From Rhabdornis inornatus (taxonomy: Eukaryota > Chordata > Aves > Passeriformes > Rhabdornithidae), in contig VWZS01004485.1 in NCBI GenBank assembly GCA_013397075.1, positions 570,281 to 634,280 of the forward strand: a DNA stretch of 64,000 nucleotides, given 5' to 3'. The notes below the pieces were generated by a model, which was not told the origin of the DNA, made no database searches, and worked only from the letters and a program-made list of their open reading frames with translations. This document shows, piece by piece, positions 25,180-37,693 of this stretch; position 1 is the first letter of the stretch; each line of letters begins with the position of its first letter. A program made the translations under genes and the position numbers.

Positions 25180-25420
25180 GTAGGAGGGTTTTTTCCTACA
25201 GTGTACTTTCTGGCCTTTCCTATGAGAATGTCACATGAGAGTCTGTCTAAAGATTTACTGAAGATATATGATATCCTCTATTACTTCTGAACCAACGAAG
25301 CCTCTAATCTTCACAGAGGGAAGCCAGATTGACTTGACACAATTCATTCTTCATCAATAACTGTGCACACTGTTATTCACCTCTATTTCTTCTAAGTGTC
25401 TTCAAAGAGTGTATTTGAGG
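25180..25420 (-). mobile_element. probable old CR1-type ORF2 remnant
   Basis: The plus strand carries a degraded inverted version of the CR1/L3-type ORF2 stretch: the aaagatttactgaagatata block near 25250, the ttcacagagggaagccagat block near 25310, and the tgacttgacacaattcattc block near 25330. This order matches the 'failure to close, then DKVTHLV' region of the reverse transcriptase in CR1-like LINEs. Divergence is high and the match is from memory. It may continue the copy at 24475-24800 or be a separate older insertion. Confidence 0.5.
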
Positions 25421-27049
25421 AATCATGCCAGAATTTTTAACATTTGCATGATCCTGGGCTAAACACTGCTGTAATGTCTCATTTAAAAAAAATTAAATAT
25501 GTTTTCATTCAAATTTATAGAGAAAAAAAACTCTGGTATATCAGAAAATTGCTATTTAAAACACTTAAGGTATCCTACCTACTTTACAAAACAGACTTAA
25601 ATCTAAAATGCACGAATCTTACTCCTTTGAGCAAACACTCAAATATGACTGTTCTAACTTAAATGTTTTTAGGGTTTACCTCACTCACTATCTACTTATA
25701 CAATTATCTTATTCACACCATAAGGGAAATCCAAGTTTTTTTACAAGTCAGTTAAAATGAACCATAGTTTCACCTTATGATGAGAACCGTGATTTGGTAT
25801 TAATGTAAGAGTAGAGTCAGAATCTGAATTAGAGTTTATTATTATATTAATCCTATCTGGCTAGTTCATGGTAAGGTTCATTTAGGCAAAAAATGTAAGA
25901 CTAGAAACCTTTCCTCAGTATGGTTTTTAGCCAATGTATCAAACATATGAAAGAGAATAAAGAATGTCTCATTCTTTAGAATATTTGAAATGGTCCATAA
26001 AGTCTCAGTTTCACAGAAGAAACTGGGTTTTCTTGCAGCAGTTTCTTTTTCTGTGAAATTGAGACTTCAGGAACTGAAGCATGTCTGTGAAAATCATCTA
26101 TGACATAATTTATACTCTTCCAACCAAATAAACAGATGGTAGAATGAAGAAGAACTATGTAAAACAATGTTTATAAAGTAGCAGACATCTGACAGGCTTC
26201 AAATTATGTCCAGGGTACACTGATAGATGCCATTATCCATTACTGTGCTTTCTCTGACATTTTATCTAAGGGCCAAAAGCCAAAAGAAAGACCACAAGCA
26301 TCTAACCACAAAGTAGCTCTTATTTTCCTATTCTAGTCAGCAATTAGCTCACAGGAACAGAATTTCAAGTATTTCCAATGCCTGTAGTTAAAAATATGCC
26401 TTTTTCTAAAATGAAATACAAATGTCATATGCTAAAAGCCATATTTGGGACTACAGTCTTTGGACTACAAATATATATTCAATTTGCACAGTAGTTACAC
26501 GTAAAATATTTGACCATGTGCAACCCTTTCATAAACAGAAAGACTGTTTATTTTAAAAATACATACCAAAACATGCAGACTCTAATGTAATTGCCTTCTG
26601 CTTTTCATGAAATGGAGATTTTCTGCCCTGTCTGCTATCAAATCAGAAACATGTGATGAGTGTGAGTTACCAGCTCAGGACTTGCATTTCATGACCACGC
26701 TGATGTCTGCAACCACTCAGTCTCACCACAAAGGATTGTGGCAATCAGATAGACGCAGGTAACATTCAAATGACAAGCAGGGATTTCTGAACTCTAAACC
26801 CATTTTCTAAGAATTATAGTTCACTTCTTGGTGTGACTCTCCTTTCATAGGTCGATTTTGTTAATACATTAATTAATGTCAATATTTAAACTTTTTCCTA
26901 ACTGCTGCTCAAAGGGATCTCTCTTCCTTTAATGTCAGGAGAATATTTTTCTTTTCTAATTTAAACAAGCAACTACACAGCTCAGCAAAACTAGGTAACT
27001 ATTCTTAAGAGTGCAGCAGCAAAACCAGGAAGAACTGACAGGCAGCAAA
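25421..27049. other. non-coding AT-rich stretch
   Basis: Apart from the hairpin at 26000-26067, I see nothing assignable. Confidence 0.45.
26000..26067. other. near-perfect inverted repeat / hairpin
   Basis: The left arm at 26000-26025 (core GTCTCAGTTTCACAG then AAGAAACTG) pairs with the right arm at 26039-26067 (its inverse is GTCTCAATTTCACAG, three extra bases, then AAGAAACTG). There is one mismatch and one small bulge, and the loop is 13 nt. Either strand would fold into a stem of about 25 base pairs, the size of a short pre-miRNA or a palindromic mini-transposon relic. No known microRNA was recognised. Confidence 0.75.
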
Positions 27050-28350
27050 TGGGCAGAAGTAAGCAAGCCAAGGACATGGGACAGCAAAGAAAACAAGAGG
27101 AATAAAAGTACAGAATGTGTTGATGATAACTTCCCTCTCCAAGTGATAGAGGAGCCAACAAGGACAGGATCTATGCTGCATTGTTCTCACCAAGACGCAG
27201 CTTGTGGAGAATGTGAAGTTCAAGGGCAGCCTGGGCTGCTGTGACTATGAAGCAGTGGGGATCAAGATCTTATGGCAGCAAGGACGACACACAGCAAACT
27301 CAATACCCTTCAGGAAAGCATGCCTCTTCAGGTATTTGTTTGGTATAATACCATGGGATACAGCCCTGGAGAGAAGAAGGGCTCAAGAAATCTGGTTGCT
27401 ACTCAAGGATCATATCCTTCAAGCTCAAGAGTGATGCATCCCAAAGACAAAACTCAGCAAAAATGCCTGGAGGCCTGCATGGATGAACAAGGTGCTCCCT
27501 AGGCAAACTCAAACAAACAAACAAAAGCCTAGAGAAGATGGCAGCAAGGACAGGTAGCCTGGAAGAAATACAGAGAGACTGCCTGAGCAGCCAGGAATGA
27601 GGTTAGGAAAGATAAAACCCTGGGAGAATTAAATCTGGCCAGGGACACCAGCGGCAACAAGAAAAGCTTCTGTAGGTACACTGGTGATAAAAAGAAAACA
27701 AGGGAAAATGTGGGTCCTCTCTAGAAGGAAATGAGAGACATGGTTATGCAGGATTTGGAGAAAAATGAGGTGCTCTGTGACCTTTTTGCCTTAGTCTTCA
27801 TCATCAAGTGCTCCAGCAACACAACCTGAGCTGCATAAAGAAAAGTCAGGGACTGGGAAATGGAAGAGCCATCTGGTATAGGAAAAGATCAAGTTTGAGA
27901 CCATCTTTGGAACCTGAAGGTGCACAAATCCATAGAACCTGAGGAGATGCATCCACAGATCTGGAGGGAACTGACAGATGAATTGGTTAAGCCACTTTTC
28001 ATCCAATCTAAGCAGTTGTGTCAGGCCAGTGAAGTTCCCAGTGACCGGAAAAGGGGAAACAAAATTTCCACTTTTAAAAAAGGAAAAAAGGAAGACCCAG
28101 GGAACACAAGCCAGCCAGTCTCGCCTTTGTGCCTGGCAAGATCATGGAGGAGATCCAGGAAACTATGCTAAGGTACATGGAAAACAAGGCAGTGATTGCT
28201 GACAGCCAACATGGTTTCACTAAGAGTAAATTGTGTCTGACAAATTTGGTGGCCTTTTACAATGAGGTTACAGTAGTATTGGATAAAGTGAGTGGTATCA
28301 CCTGTCTGGACTCGTGCACAGCATTCAACACTATCCTGCATACTATCCTT
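27050..28350 (+). mobile_element. CR1 LINE, broken ORF2 (endonuclease end and reverse transcriptase start)
   Basis: This is the largest transposon segment in the window. Translating the plus strand in pieces gives CR1 ORF2p sequence. First comes the end of the apurinic endonuclease domain (VDDNFPLQVIEEPTRTGSML near 27120, then LGCCDYEAVGIKIL). Then comes the linker, with an IPWDTALE...RAQEIW motif near 27350. Next is the N-terminal reverse-transcriptase region: EEMHPQIWRELTDELVKPL near 27940, KKGKKEDPGN near 28080, PGKIMEEI near 28130, SQHGFTKSKLCLTNL near 28205, and a degraded D-S-AFNTI motif near 28310. Several frameshifts and stops break the frame, and the catalytic part is absent. It is truncated at both ends. 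The left limit is uncertain, and similarity may begin nearer 27010. Confidence 0.9.
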
Positions 28351-31261
28351 GTCTCTTTTCTCTTTCTATGGTTCTATATAGCTGTTTATATACTCCTTCC
28401 TACCTAATTCTCTGGCAGCAATTCTGTACCATGCCCCACTTTTTAAAGTTAAATTATGTCCTGTAACAGGAATGCAGGAGAGATAGCCTTGTGATTTAAG
28501 AACTGAACTGGAACTCTAAGGCTTGAAGGCACACAAATTTTGTCTCTGACCTTCAGCAGGGTACTTAAATCTTCTCCTTTAGTACTTGTATGGAAAATGT
28601 TAAGTGCCTCAAACATATGTGAAAGGGTAAGTCAATTAGCTGCCAAATCTTTACTATACAGTACACACATAGGAAAAATCATACAGAAAAGAATAATTTT
28701 AAGTAAGGAAGAAAAAAAACTTAGCTTCTTGTAGTGTTGGCAAAAAACACAGATAAAATACATCTAACAATTTTGAAATTCTGCAAAAATACAAGCCAAT
28801 CCCTATATCCTGTGAATGGATCTTTTTAGCAGTGGGATTAAAGTGACCAGAAATCTTGTCTGCACTATACTTCCACTCACAGAGCTTGGTACTTTAATGC
28901 CAGGATCAAAGACAGAAATCGAATCTGTGAACCTCAATTGCTTTTTCATCATCTGACTTGTAATATTAGCCTTGTTCTGGCCAGTGCCTGGGAGCTACAG
29001 GGATGATGTGAGATAGTGCCAGTGATCACATCCCCACAGAAAGCATTCCAGGGCAGCTGGGACGCCAAGGTCCCCAGCAGCCACAAGCAGTTTATTCTCA
29101 AAGCCTGAGAACCAGAAGCTATTTCCTTTCTTTCACTTTGCATTTAAGGATGACAGGAAGATGATAAACAGCCAAAGCCCAGACACATCAATATGCTAGC
29201 AGTACAAAAGTCCTTTGTGATTGACTGACAAAACTTAAAGAAGGGGAGGAGACCCTCTTTTTCTTCCATTGGGGATGGCTCTGGACAGCGACGCCTGAAA
29301 TTTTAGCCCTCGAAAGCTTCTCCTGTTACCACCAGATCACCTTGCAGGTAAACACTTTCCTGGTTCATTGAGTCACTGTTACGTATCTGAAAAAGAATCT
29401 CCACTGAAAAGTGATAATGGTGGAAAAATACTCCCTATTGTACAGCCATAATTCTTGTACTGCTTGTCTGCAGGCAATGCATTTCCTCTCTTGAGGAGGC
29501 TGTGCAACTGGATCCAGCTACATGTAAAGCAATCTGTTAAAACAAGGACAAGATTTACTGTTGGAAATAAAAAGTTTAAATACATTCCAGGAACCTATGT
29601 ACCATATGGCTAAAAGTGACTAAACATGGTAAATTAAATTTAATCTCGTCACATTGCATTCAAATGTTTGTATTTTTCTATACAAGAGTAAACTTACTAA
29701 TTTAGCAAATGCAATGAACTATTTGTAATAATTGGTATTCCATTTTAACCCCTAAAGAAATAAATTATTTCTGTAGGCTATTTAGTTACATTATTAATAG
29801 TGTATGCACAGTACTAAAATCCCTATTTCACTTATTTCCTTGCATGCAAACTGGCATGTGTAGCACGCAATGTGGCAATAGAAACTATGATGCTTTTATC
29901 AATTTTTTTCCTTTCTTCCCTCATAGCTGTAAAATCATTGGTACTACTTAATCCACAGGAAGCAACTAAGTAAGACATCTGAATTTAGTGTAAAAGGGTT
30001 TTGTTGCTTTTTAAAAGCAGTGAAGCCCAACAAAAGAGGAGTCACACGCTTTAAAGATGCTTTAAAGAATCTTCTTCATTTTTGACATGTGTATTACCAT
30101 TGAACAGACATACCAGCATATCTCAATATGAAAAACTACTACCACAAAAAAAAGATAGGAAAAACAGGAACTAAACAGAACATAATTTTCTTTCCTCATT
30201 GGCAGCTGAAAAAGCCTACTCTGCAGCCTTTTTGCAGACTGCAGGAATCGGGAGTAGCATGACTCAACACAGGGAAAATGAAAAGTAACTCAAGTTCAGG
30301 CCACACATTTAATACTCCTCATTTGGACCTGACCTAACCATAACTCAGGCCTTCAAGAACAGAGCTAGTTTGAAGATAAGGGTATAATACAACAATAAAA
30401 TACCTGCCTACTCATTTCAATCCACTATTAGCTTTTAAACTTGAAAAGACAAAGCGAAAAATAGTATATACCGGGACTGGCAAACTTCTTGTAACAAGAA
30501 AGGTGGTTCAAGGGATTGGAGGAAGTATCCGTCCTTTTTTCAAAAGCCAAAAGGACAATGACCACCTTTATTCTGGGCTATCATTTGATAGAGATAACAC
30601 TTAGGTACTGCTTAGGCATACAAAAACAGAGTTGTAGACAGCATGCTGCAAAAGCATGTAATGTTTCTCTGTTAGATCAAGAAGCAGAAACAAAAAAAGA
30701 AAAAAATTACCTGATGACTTGCAAATTAGTTACTTTGATGATTCACTATACTTTTAAATTAAGTACTTTTTCTGAAGAGCTTTGGTAAATCCAAAGACCA
30801 AAAGCTGCACTACAGCTCTAATAATGCAAACACCCATGTTCTCCTACTCCTTTAATTACAGCTGGTTCATGGCTGGTCAAAACCCTGTCCTGCTTGGCCT
30901 CTTACTCCTTCACCTCGGATACTGTTCCATCTCTCCTCCTCACATTTCTCTTTTCTTCTCTGGTCAAGCAGTGCATCTGATAACAGGAGTAGGTCAAGGG
31001 GAAACAGCCAGTTTTGAAACTCAGTATAATCCATCAGTCATCCTCAAGAGGATTCAAAGAAAAAAATATTTTGAAAGGACTCAAGAGGAGCATTTGTTTT
31101 CCCACTGCACACAGCTCCATATGGAGCCTCCTCCCAGTCCTTTCCCTCCTCTTGGCTCCCACCACCACTACTCCCAGTCGATCACTACTCTGGGAAAGCG
31201 ATGCTAATCATCTGTCACTGTGACTCTATCTCACCTTTCTACACTCTCACCTGCTTTTCAG

Positions 31262-31327
31262 GAGACTGTGGAGCTGCTGGCTCGGACAGGAGGAGGCAGA
31301 GATGACACCTGCACAGCTCAGCACCAG
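31262..31327 (+). other. candidate 66-nt exon (plus strand)
   Basis: An excellent acceptor (a pyrimidine-rich tract ending CTGCTTTTCAG, AG at 31260-31261) and a donor CAG|GTAACA bound exactly 66 nt. In frame this gives 22 codons with phase 0 at both ends, reading ETVELLARTGGGRDDTCTAQ and two more residues, with 14 of 22 third positions G or C. A second frame is also open with similar GC3, so the coding frame is not decided. The block is much GC-richer than its surroundings. It may be a small coding exon, a lncRNA exon or a pseudo-exon. No gene was recognised. Confidence 0.28.
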
Positions 31328-33274
31328 GTAACAGTCGCTTTGATCTTACTACCACAAGGAGTGTTTAAAATACTGTAAATAGATATATGCTTATCCTTTT
31401 GAACACCTAAATCTTGCAGTATAGACTCTCAGGTTTGGTTTCATTTCCTATAGTGTATATGGACATGCACTCTGCACCTCTTCTGGGGGTAGGCACGGAC
31501 ACGGTGACATTGCTTGGCTTGGCACGACAGCCATTCCCCAGCTGACCATAAAATAACAAGTACAAGAATTAAAGGCTGATCTGGTGTGTATTTCCTTGGG
31601 AGAAACTGTAACAGGCATCTCACAATCAATGATCATTATCAAAAATGTCAGAAGTTTTCTCTCAGTGTATTTTCAGTAAATTAGTCCAGTAACTCCTGGT
31701 ATCTTAAGGCTATGTCTGTTCTAGCAATATTTCAGTATCACAAACACATATATTCAGAGGGCAAACATGAATATTAAATGCTACATTCTAATCACTAAAC
31801 TGAATATATTGTTAACACATTCTTTCTCAAGAAAAGGTACTAGAAAAAAATTTTGTAAAATTAGCACTACATGACAGATCTCTACTTTAAAGCAATACTT
31901 TAAATACTGTTACCAAATTGGCATGTACATTTTGAAAGACAGAAATAAATAATGGCAAATTTAAACGCTTCCAGTTCCAAAGATGCATCTCTAGGACACC
32001 AAAAAGGTATAAATACTTTCACTTTTTCCTCTTGACAAGGATCTAAAGACATCACAGAGTTTACTGAACTTTATATTACAGTAAAAATTACAATAATTCT
32101 GTTAAGAACTTAAAAGGATATTTTCAAACGTTTCACATATTTTTTTCCAAGCAGGACAGCAGTTTGTTTTATGATGTCCTTTTCTTGTAATTTCCATCCA
32201 AAAACTTTGGCAATAACCCATAAAAATCAATACTTAAATAAATACATGTCCCTTTTGGTTTTTTTGCTTTTATTAGCAGAACACAAGGTAAATTTTTTTC
32301 ATATCAAAGCCAAGAAATTAAAAGACAATATGGGCCATGTATGCAAAAAGGTTAGGAAAAAAACTTAAAATCATTTAAACATCAATCAGCATACCATTAA
32401 TTCCAAACACTTACTATTCCTCAGAATAATTTTAATAGGATCTCTAGGTAACTTTAAAGAAAAATATTAGCCAAGAGGTACTCCACCTAGAAGTATGCAA
32501 GTAAGTTTGGTGCACAATCCCCTATATAATCAGTTGGAGAGAGGAAGCTCTGCAACATGAGTTAAACCTACACAAGATGAGAACTGCCTTCAATTTGCCT
32601 ATTTTTCCCTCCTATTTCCTAACTGAAATCAGACAGGTTGCTAAAGCTGAAGATAAGTCTTGGAAACAGGCCCTAGAGACAAGTTAAAGATGTAATTATT
32701 GTAAGGTTCTCTTTATGCTATGTTGCTATGTTGGGGATCAAAATGGATTTCTTCAAATTTTATGAATACCACTGTTGTCTTCTTCCTCCAGTACTACCCA
32801 AAGGAATAGGTGAAAAATAATGATTTGCAGTTGAAAATATGAGAAAACATAAATTGCAAAAGTGGGATTTGCTCATGGATATTGTATAGCAGCCACTGCA
32901 AACAATAAAGGTGCAAGAGTGTCAGGAGAGGCTCACAAATCAACTAAAGGTGCTCCACTTAATCCTGCTGGACAATGCAATTTTTCACACTAAATACACT
33001 TTTTTTGGGTAAAATCTCTAGGTCCAGATATGTTTCTTACCTGCATGAAAATCTAAAAACCTCGAATTCTTGCAGTAATAAAAATTCATTTAAGATGCAT
33101 CTTTATAATTTCTGAACTATATGTGTATGTCCAGCAGTAGCCTGAGGAGATCATCTCCCTCTCCTGCGAATGTAGAAGAGTTCAGACCAGAGCTCCACAA
33201 AACTCAGCAGACCACAAAATTTCCCTTCAAGCCACACCCAGAAGTGCTATATGGCACAGCGAGATTTAAGAGAC

Positions 33275-33291
33275 AAAAAAAAAAAAAAAAA
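33275..33291 (+). repeat. A17 run
   Basis: This is a homopolymer. I recognise no retroposed body upstream of it. Confidence 0.85.
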
Positions 33292-35134
33292 GAAAAACTA
33301 AAATGCTAAAAATGCTAGAAGACCATGAAAGAACAAAAAAGACGTTTCATGAAAAGAAAAAAATTAAAATTCTTTTTTCACTTTTTATTCTGTTGGTAGA
33401 TAAACAGAACATGGATTATCTCACCTTTACCCATATTTATATTTGAACCCAGTCTGTGCAAGTCCAGCAGCAGGTCTCTGCCAGAAGTGCCTGAGTTAAC
33501 CCAGAAGGTTATCTTCTCATCCCCAACCCCCTCCTGCAATCCATGTTCTACTTTTGCTCACACTAAATAAAGCGAACTGATATTTATAGCATTTCTTAGG
33601 AGGCTGGATGTTTTCATCTACTCAGCAGGTCATCCAAAATACCTCAGAAATCAAGTTTCATGACATTCACCAAAACAAGGCTTTGAATCACTAACTTTGA
33701 GATGTTTATGTAAGGATAGTAAAAAACATATAAACATGGAAAAAAAAAGTCCTCATCTGTTTTTTTCTTCTGATTTATTACATAATAATTCAACAGCAGA
33801 GGATTTTTAATGCACTCCTGTAATTCTACAGCAAATAGAAAAGGCTCCAAAATAATCTTTATAAGAAAGGGGATGATTATTTCATATTAAATTCAGCAAC
33901 TCTGACTGTTAAGCTTGTTGCTTCTACGGTAGAACAAAAGTAGAATTATAAGGCAAAAATATCTTTCAAGCAGTTGCTTCAGCACAGAAGGCAGTTTAGG
34001 TGATTAAACAAGAGACTAACATGGTACTGGTACCACACATTTTTAAAAGAAAATAAAGGCACTTTGAAATACCATGTCAAAAATACTGAATAAATTACAG
34101 GATATGTGTTTCACAGAGAAAGAAGAGCAAATAGCTGTAATTTGGGAAGCTAGAATTTCCTTAATGAGATAGCATAAAGGACTCTGTGAACAAAAGAACC
34201 TTTCTCAAAGGTTTTCAATGTCTTTACACAAGTTTCAGTACTCTACTTTAGTAGCAGTATATGACACTGCATCTGCATTTCTTACGTGTTTTTTTCTCAC
34301 TAACCATTTTTAATCAGCACATAATATATAAATGGCACTAAGAGATCAAGAACCTTCTGTTGTGAGCTATGCAAATCCTGAGTTATGAAAAGCCTGATGT
34401 CCTGCTTTGTGAAATCACAGCAGTAACTTTGGATTGTCTGAAATTACTGTTTCAGAAAAAAACACTAGCATTTATCTCTAGAGAAGGCAGCCTTCATCCT
34501 CATCTCATGATCAATCAATCATCAGAAACATTCAGCTTCCCTTAATAGCTGGTTTCAGCTCATAGGTAGAGCTTTGCTTTCTAAGGTTCACAGCAGATGA
34601 ATTAACATGTGCATATTACAAGCTGGTAGTATATGGTCTAAGGATTAACTACTATAGCAGACAGTACTGTAGTCTGCCAACACATATACACCCAAATTGC
34701 TGGATTTTCTAAGTTTATATGGATAGGAATTCTATGTAGGTGTTCATTTATTGTACAGAGATTGCAAGTTTTATAAGTGGATTTCTTCAAGCACAAAAAT
34801 GCACAGCCATTGCCATTGCATCACCCTTACAAAAAAAAAATCCCTTGTATATTATCCAAAATGAAACTGCTACTAAAAAAACAATTTCACTATGTTTTAT
34901 AAGTATTTATTTTACACATTGTCGGATCTCTCCTGCTTCTTCATTTCTATACAATTAATCTAGAAGAGTATTCTGGACAGTACCACAAATTATTCAAACT
35001 GAAATAAGATGGCATGAAACCATGGTATAATCAAAACCTTTCTACCCATAAACTTAATGCCATGCAAACTGCAATTTAGAAAACAATTAGAAGCATTAAA
35101 GTGTACTTTTATTACAAAATACTTTAAGAATAGT

Positions 35135-35290
35135 CTCTGAGGACTGATCAAGCAACCTCTCTGCTATCTCTTCTCACTGAATGGAACTAGAGTTGGCCAG
35201 ACGGTGCATACACAGAGGTATTTTCACCCAGACCCCCCACACCTGTTTTCTTTAGGAAAGTAGCACACTGTAAAGAAGTCTTACTCACAA
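35135..35290 (+). repeat. 155-bp direct repeat, copy 1
   Basis: This is homologous to 37544-37693 in the same orientation. The left half (CTCTGAGGACTGATC... to about 35212) is only moderately similar to its partner and differs by a 5-base gap. The right part, 35213-35290, matches 37616-37693 over 78 bp with a single T/C difference at 35281/37684. The flanks are unrelated on both sides. The family was not recognised. It could be a dispersed repeat, an LTR piece or a local duplication. Confidence 0.9.
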
Positions 35291-37543
35291 CACGATGACA
35301 CAACATCAGATGACACCACTAAGTACTGTGTTCTTTGAGTAAGTAGTGAACACTCAGACAGTGGAGTTCATATCACCTAAAAATTAATTCCTACAGATAT
35401 GAGAACATTCCTCTCCCCTGACACACTTCTGCACCTAAGAATCTTAGGCAAATATGGGTGGAAGGGGAACAATCCTGTTGCAACTGTAGTTGCCTATATG
35501 TGTAAATTAAATATACATAAGTCAAATCCTGCTATACTGTGTATACCACAGCTATCCACAAATGAGTAATTCATCTTAATTTCACCACTTCCAGTGGAGC
35601 AGAGCAGAACCATTTTGAGAAAAAACAGAGGTCCAAGTTAGAAGAAAAGTACCACAAGACAAGGATGAAAGAGAAGCAATAAAAAAGTACTGCACTAAAA
35701 TATGCTTCCTCTGTAAATATAACTCTGTTGCTTGTAAACCTATCATCTGCATTTCAGCTGCTTTTTTCCTAGTATATTCTTCTATTTTTTCCTGTCTCCT
35801 GACATGACCTTTTTTTTTCCCCTCTTTGGTCACTCTCTCCTTCCTTCTTCCTACTGTCTTCCTTTGTATGTTGCTCTTCTGAATTTACCTTTTACTCTGA
35901 CTCTTCTCTCACTTCATCTATTCTGAAGTAATTATTCCTGGTTTTTCCTTCTATCATTTCAGTTCTGTAATCTCACTTCTCTACTCCTGAGATTTAGCAC
36001 CTACTTTTTCTTGTCCTGTAGCAGACGCAATAATGTTTGAACAGCCCAACAGAATCTGGGGAAAGCTCCAGTGATAAATATCAAGGCTGCTTGGTGACAT
36101 TTTCAACTAGTACAAAACACCTGCCTCATCAGCAGACCACTAATACAGAATTTGCTTAGAAAACAATATAAGACAGAGATTATAGTGAGATACTGAAGAC
36201 AACCAATATAATAGAAAAAGAACCATTCAAATAAATCAAGAAGAACAATGCCTATGCTTCCATAGACCAAGACTCATACATCTGTTACAGTAGTATTTCC
36301 TGCAATTAGGAGTGGGTAGGAAGATACCCACTTCAAGGGAGAGGTATGACCATGTGCAGTTAAGTGCCATATTGTTTTTTTTCTCTTTTAATGGATAACT
36401 ATCAACCAGAGCACTGTCTTCCAGAAGCAACACTAAGCAAACTCAACTTTCCAGGCTGCTATTAACCTGGCAACCTGAAAGCTCCCTGGAAGCTGTGTGA
36501 TCTATAGAACATATCTCAATTCTTCCACAAAGAAAACAGTTTTGAACTTTCCAACTCTGATAACTTTTAATCTCCTAGATTCAGCTAAGATCACCTAAAG
36601 TCATGCTGGTATGCAGTTACTTAAAAATGACCAAAGTCCATGTGAATGCTGTGTAGCATCTCTGTTCTCCAATGCTTTCCCAATCAGCACCACTGGCTCA
36701 GTCCAATGCAGCTACCGTGCATCATGGTACAAGCTGTGCAAGGAAAATTACTCAGATCAAAACTACCTGAAGCAGAAACAGCAGCCAAATTTACACCTAC
36801 TAGTGACAGTAATAATTTTTAAGATCAGAGAACCCGATAACCTCAGGAAATGCAGTTTACATGAACTCAGAAAATAAAAGACTACTTTGCTTTTATTCCA
36901 TGCAACATTTGAATCCCAAGCTTCAGTCAGACTTTCATGGTATAGAGGCAGACTTACATTAAGTCTCTTTTTAGAAAGGTTTTAAGCTTCAAATTACACC
37001 ATATAGATATTACTATTTTATCTTTAATAATGAAAGACATTTTATATGATCTTGGTGACCATGGCTGCTACTGCTCTCAGTACCTTTGTTAACATTTTAG
37101 TTGGGTGGAAAGGACAAAAAGCCACTGTGGGAACAAGCTAAGCACAATGCAAAAGAGAATTTTCTGGTTTTTAAGTCAGTGAATGCTTGTTAAGAGTAAA
37201 CAGTGTTTTATAGTCAACAGGAATATATTCCACAAGCCAAACAGATCTGACTTTGAATAAAAGTGTTTATTCCAAAGTATGAATGTGATTTTGTCAGTTT
37301 GATCCACTTATGATTAAGAAAAAGGCTGAAGTGATTTTGAGCCATTAAATGTAATTTAATGACTCTCCCAATTACTTTCTGCTTTAGATGACAACAGAGA
37401 CAGGAAGACTGCCTTCCCTGGGACTCCATGCAGGATTTTCCAAGGCTGTCCAAAATCTTTCTTAAGGGCATCAATGGTTAATTCACATATTGATTCAGAC
37501 AGCAACCAGCTCACAGTCACAGCAAGTCCAGACAAATGGACAA
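35291..37543. other. interval between the two 155-bp repeat copies
   Basis: I recognise no gene or retroviral coding sequence. It contains a pyrimidine-rich stretch at 35760-35990. An 88-codon plus frame at 36611-36877 contains a GSVQCSYRASWYK run with slightly raised third-position GC, but it has no supporting splice sites. Confidence 0.4.
35760..35990 (+). repeat. pyrimidine-rich low-complexity stretch
   Basis: Over about 230 bases, T and C heavily outnumber purines, in interrupted runs of CTT, TCC and T. It is not a clean microsatellite. Confidence 0.7.
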
Positions 37544-37693
37544 CTCTGAGGCCTGATTAAGTGCCGTCTCTGCTGCCTCTTCTCCCTGAGCAGTTGACCA
37601 GACTCTGTGGGTACCCAGAGGTATTTTCACCCAGACCCCCCACACCTGTTTTCTTTAGGAAAGTAGCACACTGTAAAGAAGTCCTACTCACAA
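37544..37693 (+). repeat. 155-bp direct repeat, copy 2
   Basis: This is the partner of 35135-35290. It begins CTCTGAGGCCTGATTAAG and ends at the shared ACTCACAA. The right 78 bp are nearly identical to copy 1 while the left part has diverged. No target-site duplication or TG...CA ends could be defined. Confidence 0.9.

Larger units (their letters stand above)
28351..35134. other. long stretch without a supportable gene
   Basis: The longest open frame is 30782-31207 (plus, 141 codons), with unremarkable composition and no family resemblance. A splice-flanked 66-nt segment at 31262-31327 and the A17 run at 33275-33291 are listed separately. No further repeat was recognised. Confidence 0.45.

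Noticed and set aside
25777..25840. Possible C/D-box snoRNA (ATGATGA and CTGA about 50 nt apart)
   Set aside because: There is no terminal stem and no convincing C'/D' boxes. The motifs are short enough to occur by chance.
27204..28407. Overlapping plus-strand open frames of 60-90 codons
   Set aside because: They are pieces of a broken CR1 ORF2, not host genes.
30782..31207. 141-codon plus-strand open frame
   Set aside because: Its composition follows the local base content, it resembles no family, and a second frame overlaps it.
36611..36877. Frame with an immunoglobulin-like GSVQCSYRASWYK run
   Set aside because: The resemblance rests on a few residues. The second conserved cysteine context and splice sites are missing.
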